Assembly: GCA_028280505.1 (NCBI GenBank)
Contig: JANQLO010000071.1
Location: forward strand, 1 to 64,000
Source: Chromatiales bacterium
GTDB taxonomy: Bacteria > Pseudomonadota > Gammaproteobacteria > Chromatiales > Chromatiaceae
Direction: 5' to 3'
Length of the DNA stretch: 64,000 nt
The position numbers were made by a program, and so were the translations under genes. Positions 45,407 through 57,400 of this stretch are shown here, one piece after another. The first letter of the stretch is position 1; every line of letters starts with the position of its first letter. The notes below the pieces were generated by a model, which did not search any database, was not told the DNA's origin, and saw only the letters and a list, made by a program, of their open reading frames with translations.

Positions 45407-45727
45407 TCAGTAGGTCGCCATCCGGCGATCAACATCACGGGCCCACGCGTCAACTCCGCCCGCTAGATTGATGACGTTAGCGAAGCCCTGGTATTCCAGA
45501 TACATGGCAACCTGGCGACTACGAATGCCGTGATGACAAATCACCACGATTTCACGCTGTGGGTCGAGCGCCTGCAACGACGCGGGTATTTGTCCCATGG
45601 GGATGAGTTGCGAGCCATCTATCCGGCAGACCTGAAATTCCCAGGGTTCACGCACATCCAGCAACAAGGGGTTGTTGCTGTCCGATGTGAGATAGTCCCG
45701 CAATTGAGTCGCGCTGAACTCGCGCAT
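45407..45727 (-). CDS. Single-domain rhodanese (sulfurtransferase)
   Basis: A 106-residue rhodanese. The active-site loop CHHGIRSR has catalytic cysteine C64, so it should accept and donate sulfane sulfur. LLLDVREPWEFQVCRI and YLEYQGFANVINLAGGVDAW are the flanking family motifs. There is no signal peptide, so it is cytoplasmic. It lies 10 bases downstream of pcm and is likely co-transcribed with it. In Pseudomonas too a rhodanese accompanies pcm-like genes, but the partner is unknown. Confidence 0.92.
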   Translation of the reverse strand: MREFSATQLRDYLTSDSNNPLLLDVREPWEFQVCRIDGSQLIPMGQIPASLQALDPQREIVVICHHGIRSRQVAMYLEYQGFANVINLAGGVDAWARDVDRRMATY

Positions 45728-45737
45728 GGCGAATCGG

Positions 45738-46400
45738 CTAAAAAACGAAGTGTTCGACCTGCGGGGCGTTATCGAGTGCAGGCAATACGGTCTCGAACAG
45801 ATTTTCCTTCCAGAATTCGCCTGTCGCGTTGCATGTGACCAGCGTTGCGTTCATTGCCGGTGCCTCACCGATCACCACGAACATCCGGCCGCCGGGGGCG
45901 AGCAGTGACTCCAAAGTATCGGCATAGGCCGGCAACGAGCCGGTAACCGCAATGACGTCGAAGCTCGATGGGGCCAGGCTGGCGTGCAGACCGTCGCCAC
46001 AAACCAACTCGATATTCTTCACCGCAAGTGCGCGCAGTCGGTCACTGGCGGCCTGACTCAGACCTTCACGAAGCTCATAGCTCGTTACCGCCCCACCGAG
46101 CGCGGCCAGGCAGGCGGTTATGAATCCGCTGCCGGTGCCGATCTCAAGCACACGATCGCCATCTTTGACGGCAAGCGCCTGCAACATGCGTGCCTCTTGT
46201 ACGGGCTTCATCATCTCTTGGCCCTCGCCGATCGGAACCGCGACGTCAGCGAATGCCAGCCCGAGGTATTCTTCCGCGACGAAATGCTCGCGCGGCACGG
46301 TTCGCAAAGTGTGGAGTACGCGTTCGTCAATAACCTCCCAGGGGCGAATCTGTTGCGCGATCATGTTGAAACGGGCGGTTTCGAGATTATTGGCGAGCAT
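45738..46400 (-). CDS. pcm: Protein-L-isoaspartate O-methyltransferase
   Basis: SAM-dependent repair enzyme for isoaspartyl residues. It has 220 residues. Motif I is VLEIGTGSGFITACLAALG. The substrate-site region PIGEGQEMMKPVQEARML corresponds to the family's PxGxGQTISxPxxVAxM, with E and M in place of T and I. The C-terminal region GRMFVVIGEAPAMNATLV is typical of the shorter proteobacterial subgroup. It is divergent from thiC, and the 810 bases between them hold the riboswitch array. Confidence 0.9.
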   Translation of the reverse strand: MLANNLETARFNMIAQQIRPWEVIDERVLHTLRTVPREHFVAEEYLGLAFADVAVPIGEGQEMMKPVQEARMLQALAVKDGDRVLEIGTGSGFITACLAALGGAVTSYELREGLSQAASDRLRALAVKNIELVCGDGLHASLAPSSFDVIAVTGSLPAYADTLESLLAPGGRMFVVIGEAPAMNATLVTCNATGEFWKENLFETVLPALDNAPQVEHFVF

Positions 46401-46699
46401 TTCCAGGCTCCGGATTCAGTTGGCGGATCTGATGTTTCAGTTAGCGTAAATGCTGTGCATGAAGAGCGCAAGTCGCTGAACTCGATGAATTTTCTGCCCA
46501 AGCATGAAGATTTTTGATGGTTGCGGTCATAGATCGTGACGATGTGTCGAGGTTGCTGTCGTTCGAGCTTATCGGTATCCGGTAAATCTGATGTGGTGGT
46601 GCCGATACCGCACTGGTACAGTCGGGTTTTCGGGGCCGCAGCGAGGATTGCCGTAGAAACAGCTCCGGGCTGCGCCATGGAGGGTGCATCGTACATAAA

Positions 46700-46770
46700 C
46701 AGCTGGGGGTGCCCGCAAGTCGGGCTGAGAGAGTCCCTTCGAACCTGAACCAGTTAGCACTGGCGTAGGG
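46700..46770 (+). ncRNA. TPP riboswitch aptamer 1 (thiC leader, promoter-proximal)
   Basis: THI-box core: GGGGGTGCCC, the P3 hairpin CCCG/CGGG, CTGAGAGAGTCCC, TTCGAACCTGAACCAG, then CACTGGCGTAGGG. These are the conserved bases of the TPP aptamer, including CUGAGA (pyrimidine sensor arm) and GAACCUGA (diphosphate arm). The 5' flank CAGCT (46700-46704) matches the P1 strand of copy 3, but the 3' flank here is TGAGG and cannot pair with it. The closing P1 stem is therefore absent or non-standard. Confidence 0.92.
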
Positions 46771-46858
46771 TGAGGGAGGACCGAATGTCCGGTGGACATT
46801 CGCAGCCGAACGAACGCCCTGCCATGGATGTGGCAGGGCCGGGGTGAGAAAATTGCCT
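46771..46858 (+). repeat. Linker 1 with two perfect hairpins
   Basis: Between aptamers 1 and 2. Hairpin A spans 46782-46802: stem CGAATGTCC/GGACATTCG with loop GGT (9 bp). Hairpin B spans 46816-46839: stem GCCCTGCCA/TGGCAGGGC with a 6-base loop. Neither is followed by a T-run, so they do not look like intrinsic terminators. A GGGAGGA stretch at 46774-46780 precedes them. Confidence 0.85.
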
Positions 46859-46892
46859 CGGGCTGCGCCATGGAGGGTGCATCGTACATGAA

Positions 46893-46963
46893 CAGCTAGG
46901 GGTGCCCGCAAGTCGGGCTGAGAGAGTCCCTTCGAACCTGAACCAGTTAGCATTGGCGTAGGG
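46893..46963 (+). ncRNA. TPP riboswitch aptamer 2 (middle copy)
   Basis: It has the same conserved core as copy 1. The only clear change within the P5 arm is CATTGG for CACTGG, which turns one G-C pair into a G-U pair and keeps the helix. The 5' P1 strand CAGCT (46893-46897) is kept. The 3' flank is again TGAGG, so P1 cannot close in the standard way. Confidence 0.92.
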
Positions 46964-47049
46964 TGAGGGAGGACCGAGTGTCCGGTGGACATTCGCAGCC
47001 GAATGAACGCCCTGCCATGGATGGCAGGGCCGGGGTGAGAAAATTGCCC
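46964..47049 (+). repeat. Linker 2 with two hairpins
   Basis: Copy of linker 1. Hairpin A (46975-46995) has a G-U pair from a single A-to-G change, so pairing is kept. Hairpin B (47009-47030) has the same 9-bp stem, but its loop is shortened by two bases to TGGA. Changes fall where they do not break the helices, which hints that the structures matter, though two copies are too few to prove it. Confidence 0.8.
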
Positions 47050-47083
47050 CGGGCTGCGCCATGGAGGGTGCATCGTACATAAA

Positions 47084-49103
<2,020 letters not shown>

Positions 49104-49264
49104 CGTCTACGCGCATGTCGCTCGTGTGGGCGGCATGCGTTAAAGAATTTGCAATCCCAACTTCATCCGATTTGCGCGAATCGGAAACATATTCCCCCTA
49201 GCTTTGCATTCGCGCAGTGCGCACCCGAAACCTTGATCGGTTATCTGTATTTCTAGGGGGATCC

Positions 49265-50590
49265 ATGAATAAAAACCTAATGTCATCAGTGATGGCATTT
49301 TCAGTAATGATCGGCGTCAGTGCCGGCACGGTTGCCGTTGCCGATGATTGGAAGCGCGATTGGCGCGACAAGCGCGGATACCAGTATTGGGGCACACCCA
49401 AGGCTCAGCTTGGTCCGCGGCCCTTCTTTTTGGTCGACAATATGGACGATTCGCGCCTGAAGCGGACACTCAAGCAGTGCGAAAACGGTCCTTTCTATCG
49501 CACGGATTTTTCGATCGGCCACCGTGGTGCGCCTCTGCAGTTCCCGGAACATACGGTGGAGTCTTATGTCGCCGCTGCACGTATGGGCTCCGGTATTCTC
49601 GAGTGTGACGTGACCTTCACCAAGGACCGCGAACTGGTCTGCCGTCATTCACAATGCGATTTGCACACCACCACGAATATCCTGCTGGATGAAGAACTGG
49701 CGCAGAAGTGTTCCGAGCCATTCACGCCGGCCGACCCTGCGACCGGCAAACCGGCCAGCGCCAAGTGTTGCACCAGCGATATCACGCTGGCCGAGTTCAA
49801 GACGCTCAAGGGCAAGATGGATGCGTCTGACCGCAGCGCAACCACGGTTGAGGAATATGTCGGCGGTACGGCCGACTGGCGCACCGATCTCTATGCCGGA
49901 ACCGATAAAGCCAACAGCCTGGGTACGCTCATGACCCACCGTGAGAGCATTCGTTTGTTCCGCGATCTTGGCGTGAAGATGACTCCGGAGCTCAAGTCTC
50001 CGAGCGTTGAAATGCCGTTCCAGGGCGACTATACCCAGGAGGACTACGCGCAGCAGCTGATCGACGAATACAAGCAGGAGCGTATTCCGCCGCGTAAGGT
50101 CTATCCGCAGTCGTTCAACCGCGAAGATGTGCTCTACTGGATTGAGAACGAGCCGGCCTACGGTAACCAAGCCGTCTACCTCGATGATTCCTACTCGACC
50201 CTGCCGGCCGACGAATTCGAGGCCTTCATGAACAGCCGGCGCAAGCTACGCAAGTACATGGAAGAGTTGGTCGATCAGGGCGTGCAGATTGTCGCACCGC
50301 CGATGTGGATGCTGGTGACGACCAATGACAACGGTCGGGTCAAGCCGTCGAAGTATGCCAAGGCTGCGCGTCGTGCCGGTCTGGACATCATTACCTGGAC
50401 CTTCGAGCGCAGCAATCTGACCGACGGGGGTGGCGACTGGTATCACCAGACCACCGAGGGTGCCGTCGAAAAGCCGGGTGATCGTTACAAGACCCTGGAT
50501 GTGTTGGCGAAGAAAGTCGGTGTCCTCGGTGTCTTCACCGATTGGCCGGCCAGCGTAACCTACTATGCGAACTGCATGGGTTTGCGCTGA
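49265..50590 (+). CDS. Exported glycerophosphodiester phosphodiesterase
   Basis: A GDPD-family enzyme of 441 residues that hydrolyses glycerophosphodiesters to glycerol 3-phosphate and an alcohol, probably in the periplasm. The signal peptide is about residues 1-27, ending at TVAVA before DDWKRDW. The catalytic block is [19 protein letters not shown], then [19 protein letters not shown], with the metal-binding glutamate and aspartate. The sequence has many cysteines (for example QCENG, QCDLHT, KCSEP, KCCTSD), which could form disulfides after export. Start ATG 49265 follows AGGGGG at 49255-49260. An upstream in-frame start at 49217 is less likely. A terminator follows. Confidence 0.9.
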   Translation: MNKNLMSSVMAFSVMIGVSAGTVAVADDWKRDWRDKRGYQYWGTPKAQLGPRPFFLVDNMDDSRLKRTLKQCENGPFYRTDFSIGHRGAPLQFPEHTVESYVAAARMGSGILECDVTFTKDRELVCRHSQCDLHTTTNILLDEELAQKCSEPFTPADPATGKPASAKCCTSDITLAEFKTLKGKMDASDRSATTVEEYVGGTADWRTDLYAGTDKANSLGTLMTHRESIRLFRDLGVKMTPELKSPSVEMPFQGDYTQEDYAQQLIDEYKQERIPPRKVYPQSFNREDVLYWIENEPAYGNQAVYLDDSYSTLPADEFEAFMNSRRKLRKYMEELVDQGVQIVAPPMWMLVTTNDNGRVKPSKYAKAARRAGLDIITWTFERSNLTDGGGDWYHQTTEGAVEKPGDRYKTLDVLAKKVGVLGVFTDWPASVTYYANCMGLR

Positions 50591-50619
50591 TCCGCGTTAG
50601 CCTCACCATGGGCCGAGAA

Positions 50620-50648
50620 GGCGCCGGTCGATGCCGGCGTCTTTTTTG
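50620..50648 (+). terminator. Rho-independent terminator after the phosphodiesterase gene
   Basis: The stem is GGCGCCGG (from 50620) with CCGGCGTC (to 50641), 8 pairs including one G-U. The loop is about 6 bases. A run of six T follows at 50642-50647. It lies 30 bases past the stop codon and also separates this gene from the convergent PilZ gene. Confidence 0.85.
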
Positions 50649-50656
50649 GTAGGCCT

Positions 50657-50971
50657 TCAGGCTTCTTCGGTATAGACCGCCGGGGCCATCGTCTCGATGG
50701 TTGCCGCGGTTTCGAATCCGTCCTCGATTTCGTCGCAGCGTATCACCGCGACCTCGGCCTCAAGCGGAGGTGTGATCGGATTCTCGGGGCTGAGCGTGAC
50801 TTGTAACCGGGCGCCCTGGTCGAGCGATCTCGGACTGATAAAGCGAATGCCGGTAGCACTGAGGTCAAGCAGCTTGGCCTGGTCGGTGAGTTCGGCTGCC
50901 GGATCGCGCAGTGCAATAGGACAGCGTATCGGCATGCGGATGAAATCGCGTTTCTCGGAATAGTCGATCAT
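50657..50971 (-). CDS. PilZ domain protein
   Basis: A 104-residue single PilZ domain, a c-di-GMP binding module. The N-terminal arginine motif is KRDFIRMPIR, the RxxxR type. The second motif is LDLSATGIRF, the DxSxxG type. Both ligand-binding motifs are intact, so it should bind c-di-GMP. In this window it lies near a large GGDEF-EAL protein, which could supply the signal, but direct linkage is not shown. There is no extra domain or membrane segment. Confidence 0.9.
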   Translation of the reverse strand: MIDYSEKRDFIRMPIRCPIALRDPAAELTDQAKLLDLSATGIRFISPRSLDQGARLQVTLSPENPITPPLEAEVAVIRCDEIEDGFETAATIETMAPAVYTEEA

Positions 50972-51083
50972 TCCATTTCCTCACAAGATGTTGGGTCACG
51001 GTACTAAACTAACCACCACTGATAGTGCAGCCTAGTTCACCAACAATGAGAATGTCGGGAAGGAAAGTCATTGATCGGCAGTT

Positions 51084-52658
51084 TCAGCGCTTGAACCGAT
51101 GGATTAACGACTGCAATTCCGCCGCCTGTTCCGATACCTGGTCGCTGGCTGCACGCGTTTCCTGGCCGCTAGCGATGAGTTTTGCCGCCGTCTCGTTAAT
51201 GTGATTGACGTTGCGGGTGATTTCTTCCGAGACGTTGCTTTGCTCTTCGGTGGCCGTCGCGATTGCATGCGCCATGTCTTCCAGGGCCGCAATATGACCA
51301 AAGATGTCGGCAAGTTCATTGCCGGCCTGGCGGGTGTTCTCTACGCTGGTTTCGACCTGCTCGTGGCTTTGTTGCATGGCGCCCGAGGCTTCCCGCGCGG
51401 TCGCTTGCAGTCTTTCTATAGTGGCTTCGATTTCGGTCGTGGAAGCCTGGGTCCGTGCGGCCAGGGTCCGCACTTCGTCCGCGACGACCGCGAAGCCGCG
51501 TCCCTGGTCTCCGGCACGGGCAGCCTCGATGGCGGCGTTGAGCGCCAACAGATTGGTCTGATCAGCGATCCCGCGAATAACGTCCAGCACCGCGCCGATC
51601 GATTCACTGTCTTGCTGGAGCGAGGCCATGATGTCGGTTGCGCGACTTACCCCGTCGGCGACCTGGTTGGCACTCGCGATTGCGCGATCGACGGCTTTTT
51701 GTCCGGCGCGTGCACGTTGGTTGGTTTGTTCGGTTGCGTCGCTGGCGCTGTTCGCGCTGCGCGCGACCTCCTGTATGCTCACCGACATTTGTTCGACTGC
51801 GGTGGCGATGGTTTCTATTTCGTCCTGTTGTGCTTGCATCTCGTTGCTCGTCGCGTCTGCGGTACGATGCAGTACCAGGCTTTCGTTCGCGACCGTCGAG
51901 GCCGACTCGCGAATCCGACCCAGTACGGTGCGCAGCTGGGCCTTGAGTGTCTTGATTGCAAACAATAGGCTTCCGGTCTCGTCCTTGCGGCCGGTGTAAA
52001 CGAACTGCATGGCGGGATTGTCGGCGACCTCGCGTGCTTCGTCGGCGGCCTTGCGCAGACTGCGTAACACCCAGTGGGTGAGTAAACCGCCGCAGAGACT
52101 GACAAGAAGCCAGACCAGCGCCATCGGCCATGGCGCCAGCCGCAGGAGCAGGCTGCTGGCGATAGTGCCGACTGCCGCGACTGCTGAGAAACCCAGGGTC
52201 AGTTTTGCGGTCAAACCCAAGGTAGGCAGGCTTAGGGAACGTTTGTTGTCCGCCTGCCATAGCTGTCGGTACAAAGCTTCGGCGCGTGTCACGTCTTCTT
52301 GCCTCGGTGTAACCCGCACGGATTCGTATCCGCTGATACGATCACCGTCGAGCGAGGGCGTGACGAAGGCATCGACCCAGTAATAGTCACCGTGTTTGGT
52401 TCGGTTCTTGACGACACCCATCCAGGGGTAACCCGCTTCGAGGGTGTCCCAGAGGTTTTTGAAGGCCGCGGGCGGCATGTCCGGGTGGCGCACGATGTTG
52501 TGGCTGGTACCTACCAACTCCTCGTGAGTGAAGCTGCTGATATCGACAAAGGCTTGATTGGCATGGGTGATCACGCCTTTGGTGTTGGTCGATGAAACGA
52601 CCTCGATGCCGGGTAGCAAGGGGATTTCTTTGTCGGTCACAGGCAGATTTTTTTTCAC
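51084..52658 (-). CDS. Aer-like PAS chemoreceptor (methyl-accepting chemotaxis protein)
   Basis: A 524-residue receptor without a periplasmic domain. The N-terminal PAS domain (about 10-120) has [21 protein letters not shown] and [17 protein letters not shown], as in Aer-type redox/energy sensors. Two adjoining hydrophobic helices (about 160-205) anchor it, with a HAMP-like linker after. The signalling domain has the hairpin tip [20 protein letters not shown] and [13 protein letters not shown]. It reports to CheA/CheW. No che operon is present in the window. Confidence 0.93.
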   Translation of the reverse strand: MKKNLPVTDKEIPLLPGIEVVSSTNTKGVITHANQAFVDISSFTHEELVGTSHNIVRHPDMPPAAFKNLWDTLEAGYPWMGVVKNRTKHGDYYWVDAFVTPSLDGDRISGYESVRVTPRQEDVTRAEALYRQLWQADNKRSLSLPTLGLTAKLTLGFSAVAAVGTIASSLLLRLAPWPMALVWLLVSLCGGLLTHWVLRSLRKAADEAREVADNPAMQFVYTGRKDETGSLLFAIKTLKAQLRTVLGRIRESASTVANESLVLHRTADATSNEMQAQQDEIETIATAVEQMSVSIQEVARSANSASDATEQTNQRARAGQKAVDRAIASANQVADGVSRATDIMASLQQDSESIGAVLDVIRGIADQTNLLALNAAIEAARAGDQGRGFAVVADEVRTLAARTQASTTEIEATIERLQATAREASGAMQQSHEQVETSVENTRQAGNELADIFGHIAALEDMAHAIATATEEQSNVSEEITRNVNHINETAAKLIASGQETRAASDQVSEQAAELQSLIHRFKR

Positions 52659-52834
52659 GGCCGGTTTCCCTAAACTCGCTCCAATTGTTCTGGCTTTAGC
52701 GGCGACACGTTTGGTCGCTTTAGTGCGGGAAGTTTGCAGTTGATGTGCTTCGAATTAGCTAAAATTGCCTAACGTGTCGTTTTTGACGGTGTGATGGTTC
52801 ATTCGGGGCGACATAAACCGGGAGGCCGATCACC

Positions 52835-53278
52835 ATGCTCGATCGAATCAAGGCATTTTTCGCCACGCCCGATGAAGACGCCGGGGACGACGAGGGCGCT
52901 TTGCACCTGGCGGCGGCGGTGTTGTTGATCGAGGTCGCCAAGGCCGATCATGCCCTCGAGGCGCTCGAATTGGATCGTATGAAGGCTGTGTTGCGGGATA
53001 CTTGGGGATTGAGCGAGCACGATCTCGCGGATTTGGTCGAGGTTGCGCGTGATACCGCCGATACCGACGTTTCGCTGCATCGACAGATCGATCTGATTAA
53101 CCGCAACTTCGGGCCACAGCAGAAACTGAACTTGGTACGCGGCCTTTGGGAGGTCGCGTGTGCCGACGGCGAGGTGCATCATCATGAGGAACTTCTGGTG
53201 CGCCGGCTCGCCGATCTACTTTATGTCTCTCACAGCGATTTCATCCGTTGTAAGCATTTAGCGTTGGGCGGACTTTGA
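52835..53278 (+). CDS. TerB-like protein
   Basis: A 147-residue acidic, helical protein of the TerB/DjlA-like group: LHLAAAVLLIEVAKADHALEALELD, HDLADLVEVARDTADTDVSLH, VRGLWEVACADGEVHHHEELLVRRLADLL. The paired acidic loops (KADHALE and ADGEVHHHE) suggest metal binding. TerB relatives are linked with tellurite tolerance and membrane stress, but no other ter genes are nearby. A GGGAGG ribosome site precedes ATG 52835. The MFS gene follows 13 bases after its stop. Confidence 0.85.
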   Translation: MLDRIKAFFATPDEDAGDDEGALHLAAAVLLIEVAKADHALEALELDRMKAVLRDTWGLSEHDLADLVEVARDTADTDVSLHRQIDLINRNFGPQQKLNLVRGLWEVACADGEVHHHEELLVRRLADLLYVSHSDFIRCKHLALGGL

Positions 53279-53291
53279 TTCCACGGGTCTT

Positions 53292-54491
53292 ATGAGCGGT
53301 GAGCCTTGGTACCGCCGCTCCGCCGTAGTCATCGCTGCGGCGGGTTTCGTCGTGCTCGTCAGCATGGGGTTACGTCAGTCCTTTGGCATTTTTATGCAAC
53401 CGATCGGTTGTGTATTGGGACTCGACCGTGAAGTGTTCGGGTTGGCGATTGCGGTACAGAACCTTGTGTTGGGCCTACCGTTAGCCGGTTATCTTGCGGA
53501 CCGCTTTTCACCTCGCAAAGTGGTATTCGCGGGTGCCTTGCTTTATGCCCTTTCGATGTTGCTCATGAGTGAGATTCAGGGCGCGCCGGGTTTGCTGCTG
53601 GTGCTTGGCATCCTAAGTGGTACGGCGCAATCGGCGACGACTTTCGTCGTCGTGCTGGGTGCCGTTGCCCGTGTCGTGCCGGAGAGTGGCCGCGCGCGTG
53701 CCTTTGGTTTGGTGACCGGGGTTGGGTCGTTCGGCATGTTCGCAATGGTGCCCCTGGCCAATGATTGGCTACTCAATGGGGGGTGGAGCTGGGCGTTCGA
53801 GATGCTGGCCTGGACCGCATTGACCATGGTGTTTGCGGCATTGTTCATGCCGGACGGCCGGACGGATGATGTTGGTCGGAGGGTAAGGCTGAAGCCTCTA
53901 TTGCACTCGGCATTGCGACATCGCGGCTATCTGCTGCTGATCATCGGTTTTTTCGTTTGCGGTTTCCACGTCGCTTTCATTGCGACGCATCTGCCGGCCT
54001 ACGCGGTTGATGAAGGGTTGGATCGGACCACGGCCGGTCGGGCCTTGGCATTGATTGGTCTGTTCAACATCTTCGGGTCGTTGTTGTTCGGCTGGTTGGG
54101 TGACCGTTATCGCAAGACACGGGTGCTAAGCGCACTCTACGGCATACGGGCGATAGTGATTGCCGGTTTCGTACTGATCCCTCTGAGCCCGGCCACTGCC
54201 TTGTGGTTTGGCGCTGTCATTGGCCTCCTATGGCTTGGGACCGTGCCGGTGACCAGCGGCTTGGTGGGTCAGTTCTTCGGCGTACGTTATCTCGGTACCT
54301 TGTATGGCGTGGTGTTCCTCGGCCACCAGTTGGGTGCCTTTCTCGGTGCCTGGTGGGCCGGACGGATGTTTGAGGCGACCGGGAGTTACATTGGGGTATG
54401 GTGGGTGGCGGCGGTCTTGAGTGTCGCGGCGGCTTTGATCCATGTATCGATTGATGATCGGCCGCAGACCTCCGCGACCGTATCGCGTTGA
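53292..54491 (+). CDS. Major facilitator superfamily transporter
   Basis: A 399-residue protein with twelve predicted membrane helices. The MFS loop 2-3 motif is seen as GYLADRFSPRKVVFAGALLY (AD-R form), and the repeat in the second half is GWLGDRYRKTRVLSALYG. The resemblance is to the oxalate/formate antiporter-like or monocarboxylate branch (MGLRQSFGIFMQPIG near the N-terminus). The substrate cannot be read from the sequence. It converges on the CheB-CheR gene with a 7-base gap. Confidence 0.88.
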   Translation: MSGEPWYRRSAVVIAAAGFVVLVSMGLRQSFGIFMQPIGCVLGLDREVFGLAIAVQNLVLGLPLAGYLADRFSPRKVVFAGALLYALSMLLMSEIQGAPGLLLVLGILSGTAQSATTFVVVLGAVARVVPESGRARAFGLVTGVGSFGMFAMVPLANDWLLNGGWSWAFEMLAWTALTMVFAALFMPDGRTDDVGRRVRLKPLLHSALRHRGYLLLIIGFFVCGFHVAFIATHLPAYAVDEGLDRTTAGRALALIGLFNIFGSLLFGWLGDRYRKTRVLSALYGIRAIVIAGFVLIPLSPATALWFGAVIGLLWLGTVPVTSGLVGQFFGVRYLGTLYGVVFLGHQLGAFLGAWWAGRMFEATGSYIGVWWVAAVLSVAAALIHVSIDDRPQTSATVSR

Positions 54492-54498
54492 ATGACTG

Positions 54499-57400
54499 TT
54501 ATGTCTGATCGAGAAAGCTTTCCATCGGTACCGGGTCGCAAACCGCCTGGCCTTGGATGCAGCAGATGCCGAGTTCGCAGAGCTGATCGATGATTCCCTG
54601 CGAGGTTGCGAATTCGGCAACAGTCTTGATGTCGAGTTGGTTGGCGATCTCGATGATCGCCTTGACGATGGTGCGGCTGAGTGGATTGGTCTCGATGTCG
54701 TGGACGAAGCTGCCGTCGATCTTGAGGTAGTCGACCTCAAGCACTTTGAGATAATTCAGCGAACTCATGCCGGAGCCGAAATCATCCAGTGCGATTTTGC
54801 AGCCGAGTTTCTTGATTCGAGTGATGAAGTTCTTGGCCGTCTCCAGATTTGAGATCGCTGCGGTCTCGGTGATCTCGAAGGCAACCTTGGTCGGGTCGAT
54901 GTCGTACTGCTCCAGGCAGTCGTGTACGTGATCGGCGATTCGGGCATCGGTGAATGAAGCGCCGGACAGATTGACGTTTACGCAGGGGTGCGATTCGCCG
55001 TTACCGGCGGGCCGATACTGGTGCAGCGTGGCGAACAGGTTGTCGATGACCCACTCGTCGAGTTTTTGGATCAGCCCGTAGCGCTCGGCCGCCGGTAAAA
55101 AGCTGCCGGGCAGAAGGAGTTTGCCCTTGTGGTTGAACATGCGTAGCAGAACTTCCCAATGGGTCGGTTCCGTTTCGTCGAAGGTTCTGATCTCGTGCAT
55201 GTACAGCCGTAGGCGATCGTGATCCATCGCGTCGGTGATTTCCGCGACCCAATGCAGATCGGCGCGTTGCTGGGCGAGTTCCTCGTCGTCGGGAGTATGG
55301 ATCTGAATGCGATTGCGTCCCCGCAGCTTCGCGGCGTAACAGGCGGCGTCGGCGTTCGACATGACATCGGTGATATGGCCCGACTCGGGGGTAAGCGCGA
55401 CGATGCCGATTGAGATGCCGAGACGGAAAATCTTGTCTTTCCAGCGGAAGCGAAAATCCTCAATGGCGCCGCGGATCTTTTCTGCGACCATCTCGGCTTC
55501 GGCGAGCAGACAGCCTTCGAGCAGGATGCCGAACTCGTCGCCGCCCAGGCGGGCGAGGGTGTCGCGATGGCGGGTGTGTTGGCGCAGGATGCGGGTGACG
55601 TTTTTGAGCATCTCGTCGCCGGCCAGATGTCCGCAGGTATCGTTGACCACTTTGAATTGGTCGAGATCGAGATAAAGGAATACCGCCTCGCGTTTGCGCC
55701 CCTGCTGTACGGCATTGAGTGAGGTCGCCAGGCGTTTCTCCATTTCACGTCGGTTGACCGCACCGGTCAGATCGTCGTGACTCGACATCCATGACATGCG
55801 TGAGATGGTCTCGTGCTGGTCGGTCATATCGCGGAAGGCGATAACGGCCCCGTGCGCGTGACCGGATCGGTCGGTCGTTATGCCGATCGAGTAGCTGATA
55901 TGTAATTCCTTGCCGGATTTGCCCAGCAGGGTGTAATCGCCCTCGCAGTGTTGTTGGGTGCCGCTGGCAGCGAGAAGGCTGCGTACGATGTCGCTGATCG
56001 GGTCCTTGCTCTTGGTGTTAACGACGAACAGGTTTTCGAGCTTCTGACCCACGGCATCTTCGGCGCTCCAACCAAGAATCGCCGACGCGACCGGGTTGAG
56101 GTACTCCACAATGCCATCGACGGTGACCCGCACTACACCGTCGCCGATCGATTCCAGCGTAATTTGCGCCCGTTCCTTCTCTTGGCGAAAACGCTCTTGG
56201 GATTCGTACAGTTCCGTTGCATCGCTGAATACCAGTACCGCACCGGCGGCCCGGTTCGAAGAGTCTATGAAAGGCGAGATGTGCATCTGCCAGACCTGCT
56301 CGCCGAGTCGCACGATACTGCGGTGCGCCTGGTGCGAATCGATCACACCGAGCAAGGTGTCGCGCAGGCCATCGATTTCGAAGCGCCAGGGTAGCGCAAT
56401 GATATGGTCCTGCAGCCGCATATTTTTTAGCGGAATCAGTTCGTCGACCTTGGGTACGAATCGGGTGATGCGTAGGTCGTTGTTGACCACGATGAGTGGT
56501 GTATCGATACTGTTTTGAATGTTCTGTAGCTGATTGGCGAGCTTTTCGTACTCGCGGGTCTTTTCCTGCAGTTCGTCGTTCAGCGTCAGCAGTTCTTCAT
56601 TCGAAGACTGCAATTCTTCATTGGTGGTCTGGAGTTCTTCGTTGGTCGATTGGAACTCCTCGTTCGATGACTGTAGTTCTTCGTTCGCAGCCTGCAGTTC
56701 TTCGTTGGTCGTTTCCAGTTCCTCGACCACGGTCTGCAAACTTTCGCGAGTCGAGAACAGCTCATGTTCCAGCGCCATCATGAGCTGTTTGTCTTCCTCG
56801 GTGTCTTCCGAGAAAGTGGCTTCGGCGTCGCCCTGCGGGGCGCGCGCGATCGATTGGAACGAAATCATGACCCAACCCGGGCGGTTCGGATCGAAGGGCA
56901 GTACGATGATGCGCTGGGTGTTGGTGTCCTTGACCGGAATGATTACCTGCTCGTAAGTGTCGGCCGATAGGGCCGCTTCGCGTCGTACTTTGTACAACAG
57001 TGCGCGCAAGGTAGAGCGTACTGAGTCGTGTACCAACGTAAGGATGTCGAGGGAAGCCGGGCCGGAGCGTACCGTCATCAGGCTGCTCAGATCGCCGTAG
57101 CTGAACATGATTTCGTTGTGCTGGTTGACTACCGCGCTTGCCGGTGCGAAGCGCTTCGACAGCAGGCGGTTGAGACGTTCTTCAACGGCCTCCAGCGGGG
57201 GCTGTGCGCTATCTGTCGGACGGGATATCTGCTGCTGAGAATGCCCCGGCAGCAAGTGCGGCAAACGGGCCCGGTGACCGGGCACATCGACCTTCTGGTA
57301 GATACGAAATTGCGCGGCTGCCGGGGTGAAGAGCTTCTCCGCCTGGGTATTACTCTCTGACATGCCGAGCATCAAAAGGCCGCTCGGTTTCAGCGAGTAG

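Noticed and set aside
46554-46582. TTGCTG plus TATCCG as the thiC promoter
   Set aside because: Spacing is right (17 bases) but the -10 match is poor. The promoter must be upstream of the array but cannot be fixed by eye.
49145-49200. Hairpin CCGATT/AATCGG after thiC as a terminator
   Set aside because: The stem is only 6 bp and no T-run follows.
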